Assembly: GCF_002282855.1 (NCBI RefSeq)
Contig: NZ_NRIR01000011.1
Span: 33,972 to 97,971, forward strand
Direction: 5' to 3'
Source of the DNA: Paraferrimonas sedimenticola
Lineage (GTDB): Bacteria > Pseudomonadota > Gammaproteobacteria > Enterobacterales > Shewanellaceae
DNA length: 64,000 nt
In this document: piece after piece, positions 58,067 through 64,000 of the stretch
Position numbering within the stretch: the stretch's first letter is position 1
Layout of the letters: each line of letters starts with the position of its first letter
Program-made: the position numbers and the translations under genes
The notes under the pieces: model-generated
Databases searched by the model: none
Told to the model about the DNA's origin: nothing
The model's input: only the letters and a program-made list of their open reading frames with translations

Positions 58067-58669
58067 TTACTCCTGAACACCTTGAGACTGAATAAAGGCC
58101 ACTACATCGGCAATGGTCTGCTCGTCGGGCAGCGCACTCGACATGAACTGCATTTGACGGCCGTATTTGTCATCGGCGTGGAAACCGCGCTTCTTGTCGG
58201 CAAATTGCTGGTACTGACGAGTTAAGTAGGCAGGGCTTAAGATCGCCAAATTGGGTGCGTGCAGCATAGGGTTGCCCTCGGCCTTGGGACCGTGGCAAGC
58301 GCCACAGGAGCCTTGGTAGTACTTGTAGCCGCGGTTGGCGTCGCCACTGGCAGCCTTGGTGGTCGGCTGCGGTGGCAACTGGCTCAGGTAATTGGCGAGG
58401 TTTTGCATTTGCGCCTCGGTCAACATGGCCGCCATGGGCTGCATGGTGGCCGCAATCGCATCGTCGGCACTATTGCGCGTATTGGTTTTGAAGCCCTGAA
58501 GTTGGCGCACTAGGTAGTCGGCGTTCTGCCCGGCCAGTTGCGGAGCGTTCATCGCTTCTATGCCTTGAGCTTGCGCGCCGTGACAAGCCACGCAAGTGGC
58601 AAATTCCGAAGGCGCTTGTGCAAACGCGGTACTCGACAACAGTGCTAACAACAAACCAATACGACCCAT
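58067..58669 (-). CDS. Di-haem cytochrome c4-like protein
   Basis: A 200-residue periplasmic cytochrome with a signal peptide (LLLALLSSTAFA) and two similar class I haem c domains, CVACH (26-30) and CGACH (122-126), as in cytochrome c4. It is the first gene of the operon and would pass electrons to the downstream di-haem peroxidase. A GGAG ribosome site precedes the ATG. Control signals lie in the 179-bp gap upstream. Confidence 0.9.
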   Translation of the reverse strand: MGRIGLLLALLSSTAFAQAPSEFATCVACHGAQAQGIEAMNAPQLAGQNADYLVRQLQGFKTNTRNSADDAIAATMQPMAAMLTEAQMQNLANYLSQLPPQPTTKAASGDANRGYKYYQGSCGACHGPKAEGNPMLHAPNLAILSPAYLTRQYQQFADKKRGFHADDKYGRQMQFMSSALPDEQTIADVVAFIQSQGVQE

Positions 58670-58762
58670 GACAACTCCTGTAATAGTTCTTTTTTCAAAG
58701 CAATGGCTTTGGGGTTAGGAGTTATTGTTAAGAGAGGGTTGCGGCTTGTCTTATCAATTTTG

Positions 58763-58835
58763 AAATCCGTCAGAAAAAACTGTGATTTTGATCAAGTTCA
58801 ACTGACGAATTTCACTATTTGAGGCTGACGGATTT
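58763..58835. promoter_or_regulatory. Three copies of an 11-bp element, probable AraC-regulator sites
   Basis: AAATCCGTCAG (58763-58773) is the inverse complement of CTGACGGATTT (58825-58835), and CTGACGAATTT (58802-58812) is a third copy with one change. The two direct copies are 23 bp apart, about two helical turns. They lie between the AraC-type gene and the cytochrome operon it probably controls. Confidence 0.6.
58788..58801. promoter_or_regulatory. FNR/Anr-box-like site
   Basis: TTGATCAAGTTCAA matches the FNR consensus TTGATN4ATCAA at 9 of 10 fixed positions. It lies between the 11-bp elements in the cytochrome-operon promoter region. Oxygen control by FNR is common for cytochrome c peroxidases. 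Confidence 0.55.
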
Positions 58836-58848
58836 TGAAATGCATATA

Positions 58849-59904
58849 TTAATCAGTGGCTTGCATTTTTATGTTGGCTTGACGATAGGCCGTGGGCGTT
58901 AGTTCAAACGCGCTCTTAAAGGCCTTATTAAACGAGCTCAATGAACGAAATCCCGTATCGTGCGCGATGGTCAGCACAGGTACTTTTAGCCGATTCGGGT
59001 CACGCAGTTGTTCAGCTGCGTCTCGTACTCGAAAGCCGTTGAGGAAGTCGTTGAAGTTCTTATATCCCATCGCCTGATTAATGTGTTGGCGCAATCGATA
59101 CTCCGGCACTTCGAGTCGAGATGCTAAGGTGCCAATGGTCAGCCCCATTTCGCGGTAGATATGCTCTTGTTCAAGCAATTGCATCAAAGCAGGGGTAAGT
59201 CCGGACTCTTGCTGAGGCTCATTGAGCGAGTCGGTATCTTGGCTCGGTGCGTTTGCCACTGGAGATGCCGGTGTACCAAATAGACCCGAGTCCAAATTAA
59301 ACAGTAAGCCGTTGGTAATTAGCAGCACCACTCCAATTAGCAGGTATTGGCCTTGGCTGAGCCAGTGGTCGCTGGTAAGCCAAGTTTCGCGAGACAGAAT
59401 TAGCCCGAAAATTATCACGCCAATGAAGCCGCAAAACCAGGCGCGCAAACGACGACGCGACTGCATAAGGTCGATTTTCCAGTGCTTTATCACCCGCCAC
59501 AGCGCCATCGCAATCAAGCCGAACTCCAGCAGCTGAGGAGCGAGGTAAAACAGCACTAACGCCAACCAGTCTTGCTTGGCGGGGTATAAATGCCCGGCGA
59601 TTGGCAAAACTACGGTTAAGCCGATAAGCGCTAAGTGCCAAAGTTTGATGCGAAAGTGATCGTCAAACAGACTCGCACAAAATAGCCAAAACAATCCGGG
59701 AACCAGGGTCTGCAATGGGCCTAGCCAAATTCGCGCGCTGTCGTCGGCCAGTGGAAACAACAAATAGCCAGATACTGCCAGTAACAAAGCACCAAACAGG
59801 GCTCTGGGCATAGTGCCGTGAGGCGTAGGCTTGAGCAGAACCAGCGCAGTGATGATGACTTGCGATAGAGAAAAGCTAACGGCGATGGTAAGCGTGCTAT
59901 TCAT
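58849..59904 (-). CDS. Membrane-bound AraC-family regulator
   Basis: A 351-residue protein with about seven hydrophobic helices in the first 215 residues (VSFSLSQVIITALVLL at the start) and a C-terminal AraC/XylS double HTH (about 245-350) containing LASRLEVPEYRLRQHIN and IAHDTGFRSLSSFNKAFK. Such 7TM-AraC proteins sense a signal at the membrane and act on nearby genes. It is upstream of, and co-oriented with, the cytochrome operon, with the 11-bp repeats in between. Confidence 0.85.
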   Translation of the reverse strand: MNSTLTIAVSFSLSQVIITALVLLKPTPHGTMPRALFGALLLAVSGYLLFPLADDSARIWLGPLQTLVPGLFWLFCASLFDDHFRIKLWHLALIGLTVVLPIAGHLYPAKQDWLALVLFYLAPQLLEFGLIAMALWRVIKHWKIDLMQSRRRLRAWFCGFIGVIIFGLILSRETWLTSDHWLSQGQYLLIGVVLLITNGLLFNLDSGLFGTPASPVANAPSQDTDSLNEPQQESGLTPALMQLLEQEHIYREMGLTIGTLASRLEVPEYRLRQHINQAMGYKNFNDFLNGFRVRDAAEQLRDPNRLKVPVLTIAHDTGFRSLSSFNKAFKSAFELTPTAYRQANIKMQATD

Positions 59905-59953
59905 TTCAATTTATTGTTGTTGTTTTAATAACTAGTGTATCGGTTTCAGTACC

Positions 59954-61705
59954 TTAGGTCAGCAGCTGTAACTCTGCTAATTGCCGATAAGCGTCGCTTT
60001 GCTCGAGCAGTTGCTCATGAGTACCACTGGCTTGAATACGCCCGGCTTCCATATAAAGAATGCGATCGGCGTTGCGCACAGTAGCCAAGCGGTGGGCAAT
60101 AATAATACTGGTTCGTCCTTGCATTAGATTCTCCAGCGCTTGCTGTACCTTTTGCTCACTGAGAGCATCTAAAGCACTGGTTGCCTCATCAAGCAGCAAA
60201 AACGGGCGTTGGCTTAAAATCGCACGCGCGATGGCAATGCGCTGCTTCTGACCACCAGACAAACGCGCGCCGCGCTCGCCAAGTTGGGTGTGATAGCCCT
60301 CGCCCAGTCCCTGAATAAACTCATCGGCGTTGGCCGCTACACAGGCCGCTATGACTTCTTCTTCGCTAGCCTGTGGTCGTCCGTAGCGCACGTTTTCAAA
60401 TACGCTATTGGCGAATATCACCGACTCTTGTGGCACTATCGCAAATTGACGCCGAATTGATTCGTTGGACATGGTTTTAATGTCTTGCCCGCCAAGTAGC
60501 ACCCGGCCTTGTTGTGGCAGATAAAAGTGCAACAACAACTGGAATAAGGTGCTCTTTCCCGCGCCGCTTTGGCCCACCAAGGCCACGCGCTCGCCTGGCT
60601 GTATGGTAAGACTCAAGTTATCGATAACCGCTTTATCGGGCTCACTTGGGTAACTAAAGCTCACTTGTTCCAGCTGAATGTCCGCTCTGTCATCTAGCTT
60701 GAGTTGCTCCTGACCATCGTGGTCGGCGATGACGTCGTGGGCTTGTTGCAATTCCATCAAACGCTCAGAGGCACCGGCTGCACGTAGCACTTCGCCAAGT
60801 ACTTCACTTATAGTGGCTACCGCGCTGGCCACCATCACGGCGTAAAAGATAAACGCGGTGAGCTCACCGGCGCTGATGCTGCCGTCGAATACTTGCACCG
60901 CACCGTACCAGGTGATTGACGTGATAGCCCCCAGGCTTAACAGCATTACCACCGCGATCAGCAAACTGCGATACCAGATTCTCTGTTGGGCGGCCTTCAT
61001 CACTGCGCGAGTGTGATCGCCAAATTGGCGCTGGTCGATAGACTCGTGAGTGTAAGACTGTACCGTGTGTATCTCGTGAAGCGTTTCGTCGAGATAGGCG
61101 CCCAGATCCGCAACTTTGTCCTGACTGGCCTTGGCGAGCGACTTTACTTTCTTGCCAAAGACACTGATGGGGATCAGCACCAAAGGCACTGTGATGAGTA
61201 CTAAGCCTGCAAGTGATGGGCTGGTTACCAGCATCATGGTAATGCCGCCAATAGCCGTTATCGCCGAGCGCAAGGTCATGGATAAGCTCATGCCTACCAC
61301 GGTTTGCAGTAAGGTGGCATCGGCGGTAAAGCGCGACAAAATCTCACCGGTGCGTTGCTGCTGAAAATACTCGGGACTGAGCTGCAGTAAACGGTCGAAC
61401 ACACTGACTCTTATATCTGCACTGACTCGCTCGCCCAGCCAGGTCATCAAATAAAAGCGCACGAAGGTGGCGATACAACCGACAAAGACGATGGTCATGA
61501 TCAGCCCAACTAAAGGGCCTAATTGGGAGGCGTCGCCGCTGCCAAAACCTCTGTCGATAAAAATGCGAATGCCTTGCCCAAGTGCCAACCAGGTGCCTGA
61601 AGCAATAAGCAGAGCGATACAGGCTCCAATGACCTTGCCGCGGTATGGTGACAGGTAGCTAAATATCCAGCTCAGTACTGCCTTTGTGTTTCGGGTTTGG
61701 CTCAT
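59954..61705 (-). CDS. ABC exporter (fused transmembrane and ATPase domains, MsbA/LmrA-like)
   Basis: A 583-residue half-transporter that acts as a homodimer. The N-terminal 310 residues form six helices; the ATPase domain has Walker A ALVGQSGAGKST, signature LSGGQKQR, and Walker B FLLLDEATSALD. Sequence style is that of proteobacterial lipid/drug exporters near MsbA; the substrate is not clear. Its ATG directly follows the stop (TAG|ATG) of the small upstream gene, indicating coupled translation. Confidence 0.9.
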   Translation of the reverse strand: MSQTRNTKAVLSWIFSYLSPYRGKVIGACIALLIASGTWLALGQGIRIFIDRGFGSGDASQLGPLVGLIMTIVFVGCIATFVRFYLMTWLGERVSADIRVSVFDRLLQLSPEYFQQQRTGEILSRFTADATLLQTVVGMSLSMTLRSAITAIGGITMMLVTSPSLAGLVLITVPLVLIPISVFGKKVKSLAKASQDKVADLGAYLDETLHEIHTVQSYTHESIDQRQFGDHTRAVMKAAQQRIWYRSLLIAVVMLLSLGAITSITWYGAVQVFDGSISAGELTAFIFYAVMVASAVATISEVLGEVLRAAGASERLMELQQAHDVIADHDGQEQLKLDDRADIQLEQVSFSYPSEPDKAVIDNLSLTIQPGERVALVGQSGAGKSTLFQLLLHFYLPQQGRVLLGGQDIKTMSNESIRRQFAIVPQESVIFANSVFENVRYGRPQASEEEVIAACVAANADEFIQGLGEGYHTQLGERGARLSGGQKQRIAIARAILSQRPFLLLDEATSALDALSEQKVQQALENLMQGRTSIIIAHRLATVRNADRILYMEAGRIQASGTHEQLLEQSDAYRQLAELQLLT

Positions 61706-62053
61706 CTACAGGGGCAAATCACAAATAAAACGCAAGTTTTCGCGGCTAAATACATTGTGGCGGGCACGATTACACTCCTGTTGACGAAACTCGTCGAAGC
61801 GTTGCTTAGACTGAGTGATCATCTTGTATTCGTTTAACTCGGCACTGGTCAGGCGGTCTGATAAGTCGGGAATCGACAGCGCAAAACTCTGAGTATTCTT
61901 TTTGATCTTGATGTCGGTCTTCTCATCGACTTTGGCTTTAAAGGATTCCCACTTGCCGATGATTTGTTGTTTGGGTTCGGCAAAGGTGTCGTGCTCTGTA
62001 TCCAAGTAGTAAACCAAACCTGCCAGCAAGGCCAATATTATCCAGCCTCTCAT
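61706..62053 (-). CDS. Small hypothetical membrane-anchored protein upstream of the ABC exporter
   Basis: An unrecognised 115-residue protein. It has one N-terminal anchor (GWIILALLAGLVYYLD), then a charged, Lys/Glu-rich region (KWESFKAKVDEKTDIKIKK) and a helical C-terminus with two Cys (QQECNRARHN, FICDLPL). Its stop codon abuts the ABC exporter start with no gap, so the two are made together and it may be an accessory subunit. It is divergent from ccoG. Confidence 0.7.
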   Translation of the reverse strand: MRGWIILALLAGLVYYLDTEHDTFAEPKQQIIGKWESFKAKVDEKTDIKIKKNTQSFALSIPDLSDRLTSAELNEYKMITQSKQRFDEFRQQECNRARHNVFSRENLRFICDLPL

Positions 62054-62142
62054 TCTTTGCTTTCCTTATGTCTCTACAGAGGGTTTCTGTTACCATACTA
62101 GCCCAGTTGTATAACAGTTTGATAGCACCAAGGCACGCAGTA

Positions 62143-63567
62143 ATGAGCGAATCCCGACAGAAGGACTTTGCAAAGGGTGAACGAATCAAGATTCACCAGC
62201 CCAATGCCGACAAGGCTGACCGCTTTAATCCACGTAACCGCATCTATGTGCGTGCGGTTCAAGGCGTTTGGACGACACTTCGACGTAAAATGGGGTGGGT
62301 GGCGTTAAGCTTTTTTCTGCTATTACCCTGGATACCCTACGGCGACCGCCAAGCGGTGTGGTTTCACATCGCTGAGCAAAAGTTTCATATCTTCGGGCTG
62401 ACCATCTGGCCGCAAGACCTTACCTTATTAGCCGCGCTATTTATGATTGCCGCGTTTGCCTTGTTCTTCGTGACCACCTATTTAGGTCGTGTTTGGTGTG
62501 GCTATACCTGTCCGCAAACCGTTTGGACCTTTATCTTTATGTGGTTTGAGGAAAAGATAGAAGGCTCGCGCAACAAGCGGATTAAACTGGATAAGATGCC
62601 TTGGTCCTGGAATAAACTGTGGCGCAAGACCGCTAAGCACAGTGCCTGGGGTGTGATTTCCCTGATAACTTCCCTCACCTTTATCTCGTACTTCGTTCCG
62701 ACCCAAGAGCTGTATCGTGATTTCTTTACCGGACAAGCTACTGGGCTGGTGTACTTTTGGGGCGTGTTCTTTACCTTGGCCACTTATGGTAATGCGGGTT
62801 GGATGCGCGACATTATGTGTACCCACATGTGCCCGTACGCACGCTTCCAGTCGGTGATGTTTGATAAGAACACCTTTATTGTTGGCTATGACGCTAAGCG
62901 CGGAGAAACTCGTGGGCCGAGAAGCCGCAAAGCCGACCCTAAAGCTATGGGCTTAGGCGACTGTATCGATTGCGACTTGTGCGTCCAGGTTTGTCCAACT
63001 GGCATCGATATTCGCAACGGTCTGCAATACGAATGTATTAATTGTGGCGCTTGCATCGATGCGTGTGACAACACCATGGAGCGCATGGGCTATGCCAAAG
63101 GACTAATTAGCTATACCACGGAGAACCACCTCGAAGGGCAGTCGCAAAAAGTCATGCGGCCTAAATTGGTGGGGTATGGCGTGGTGCTTGGCGTGATCAT
63201 CTTAGGCTTCATCTACAACCTGGCTAACATAGACCCGCTGCGTCTCGACGTGTTGCGTGACCGCAATGCCTTATATAGAGAAACCTCAGAGGGTTTGGTG
63301 GAAAACACCTATACCTTAAAAATCCTCAATAAGACCGAAGCGGATAATCGCTACCGCTTAACCGTGACTGGACTTGAGGACTATAAGTGGAGTGGTCCTG
63401 AAGAGCTGCTGATCAAGGCGGGCGAAGTCGCTACCCAGCCAATCTCGATTGCGGTAGACCCCTATGATTTGTCTCGTCCTATCGTTTCCATCGAAATTAA
63501 GGTGGAATTGGTGGACGACCCTAGTATCAATTACAGCCACGAGTCGCGCTTTTTCAGCCGCGGATAG
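62143..63567 (+). CDS. ccoG: Cytochrome c oxidase accessory protein CcoG (RdxA/FixG)
   Basis: CcoG is a membrane ferredoxin-like protein, implicated as a cupric reductase in cbb3 oxidase assembly. I choose the ATG at 62143 (474 residues, MSESRQKDFAKGE); the longer frame adds 25 unlikely residues. It has an N-terminal membrane domain with the CGYTCPQT motif, a two-cluster [4Fe-4S] domain (CIDCDLCVQVCP and CINCGACIDACD) and a C-terminal Ig-like domain. No ccoNOPQ or copper ATPase genes are adjacent here, so the cbb3 locus is elsewhere. Confidence 0.93.
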   Translation: MSESRQKDFAKGERIKIHQPNADKADRFNPRNRIYVRAVQGVWTTLRRKMGWVALSFFLLLPWIPYGDRQAVWFHIAEQKFHIFGLTIWPQDLTLLAALFMIAAFALFFVTTYLGRVWCGYTCPQTVWTFIFMWFEEKIEGSRNKRIKLDKMPWSWNKLWRKTAKHSAWGVISLITSLTFISYFVPTQELYRDFFTGQATGLVYFWGVFFTLATYGNAGWMRDIMCTHMCPYARFQSVMFDKNTFIVGYDAKRGETRGPRSRKADPKAMGLGDCIDCDLCVQVCPTGIDIRNGLQYECINCGACIDACDNTMERMGYAKGLISYTTENHLEGQSQKVMRPKLVGYGVVLGVIILGFIYNLANIDPLRLDVLRDRNALYRETSEGLVENTYTLKILNKTEADNRYRLTVTGLEDYKWSGPEELLIKAGEVATQPISIAVDPYDLSRPIVSIEIKVELVDDPSINYSHESRFFSRG

Positions 63568-63592
63568 CGATTTTAAATAGGTAAAGCCAGCC

Positions 63593-63618
63593 AAGCCCTG
63601 CGATTGCAGGGCTTTTTG
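63593..63618 (+). terminator. Rho-independent terminator after ccoG
   Basis: An AAGCCCTGC / GCAGGGCTT stem with a GATT loop is followed by TTTTT, insulating ccoG from the rrn promoters. Confidence 0.85.
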
Positions 63619-63679
63619 TTGGTTAATCGCTCGAATCGGTGCCTTTTTAAGCGTTCGCTTAAAAACTTTAAAAAAGGGG

Positions 63680-63707
63680 TTGCGCCCAAATCTAAGCTCC
63701 CTATAAT
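63680..63707 (+). promoter_or_regulatory. rRNA operon promoter P1
   Basis: TTGCGC (63680-63685) and consensus TATAAT (63702-63707) are 16 bp apart, as in rrn P1 promoters. An A/T-rich UP-like tract (TTAAAAACTTTAAAAAA) lies directly upstream, and a GC-containing discriminator follows the -10. Confidence 0.75.
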
Positions 63708-63815
63708 GCGCATCCACTGACACGGCGAGGCGGCATCACAAGGGTGATTGCAGCGGGTTTTGAACCTCCGAGTCAGCGGCCAAAAAGCGGTTTGAAAAAA
63801 CTTTTCAAAAAGCGC

Positions 63816-63843
63816 TTGACGGCCAAGGGGAAACGCGTAGAAT
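63816..63843 (+). promoter_or_regulatory. rRNA operon promoter P2
   Basis: TTGACG (63816-63821) and TAGAAT (63838-63843) have a 16-bp spacer with a GC-rich discriminator (ACGCAGCCC), about 136 bp after P1. A-tracts upstream (GAAAAAACTTTTCAAAAA) resemble an UP element. Confidence 0.75.
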
Positions 63844-63872
63844 ACGCAGCCCTGACCAAGCAAACGGTCAAA

Positions 63873-63884
63873 TGTTCTTTAACA
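63873..63884 (+). promoter_or_regulatory. rrn antiterminator boxA
   Basis: TGTTCTTTAACA matches E. coli rrn boxA (TGCTCTTTAACA) at 11 of 12 bases. The following ATTTATCAAGCAATCTGTGT also matches the E. coli leader. NusB/S10-dependent antitermination is expected. Confidence 0.9.
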
Positions 63885-64000
63885 ATTTATCAAGCAATCT
63901 GTGTGGGCACTCCGTTGATTGTAGTAAGTATCCAAAACGATATTTATCTCAATGTAACGAAGTGAACATATAGCTTATGTCAATACATAACGTATATTTA
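63885..64000 (+). other. Leader of a ribosomal RNA operon (16S gene not reached)
   Basis: The sequence after boxA continues GCAATCTGTGTGGGCACTC, the conserved rrn leader, then about 85 bp of A/T-rich spacer to the window edge. The start of mature 16S rRNA (AGAGTTTGATC type) is not present, so no rRNA gene is annotated inside the window. Confidence 0.85.

Overview
The window is a chromosomal segment of a marine-type gammaproteobacterium, most likely Alteromonadales or a relative. The evidence is the E. coli/Vibrio-style replication origin between mioC and mnmG, a Dam-type excess of GATC sites there, a ParA/ParB pair, an E. coli-like rrn leader, a MshA-like pilin and several TonB-dependent receptor loci with LacI-type operators. 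I cannot name the genus from sequence alone.

Layout. 1-2838 (minus): recF (5' part only), dnaN, dnaA. 2839-3286: DnaA-box-rich regulatory region with the rpmH promoter. 3287-8137 (plus): rpmH, rnpA, yidD, yidC, mnmE, a GyrI-like protein and mioC. 8141-8577: oriC with an AT-rich unwinding element. 8578-12870 (plus): mnmG, rsmG, parA, parB. 13076-20000: the complete nine-gene ATP synthase operon atpIBEFHAGDC. 20043-20310: a palindromic, repeat-like intergenic region. 20311-29995: glmU, then an accessory 5.6 kb block (TonB receptor, PepSY membrane protein, MFS exporter, LysR), then a DeoR-family regulator and glmS.

30228-42327 is accessory: an RND efflux pair, an orphan membrane-anchored protein, a clan GH-A glycosidase, a BCCT transporter, LysR plus an MDR dehydrogenase, and a SigZ-like sigma factor followed by a glutathione transferase with a metallothionein-like Cys-rich tail.

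42677-54771 looks like one carbohydrate regulon: a large TonB receptor, two flavin-dependent-halogenase-family proteins flanking SapC-like and cupin proteins, a GH3 exo-glucanase lipoprotein, and a LacI regulator. Near-identical palindromes (core AAGCGCTT or TAGCGCTA) lie upstream of the receptor and of the GH3 gene, and one sits just downstream of a good -10 element.

54773-63567: a lone MshA-like pilin; a three-gene cytochrome c operon (di-haem c4-like, di-haem peroxidase, and a beta-helix protein fused to a cytochrome c domain) behind a membrane-bound AraC regulator, with an FNR-like site and three copies of an 11-bp element between them; an ABC exporter with a small partner protein; and ccoG. 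The window ends in the tandem promoters and boxA leader of a ribosomal RNA operon whose 16S gene lies beyond position 64000.

The strongest candidates for undescribed biology are the beta-helix/cytochrome operon, the sigma factor with the Cys-tailed GST, and the receptor-halogenase-SapC-cupin locus with its shared operators.
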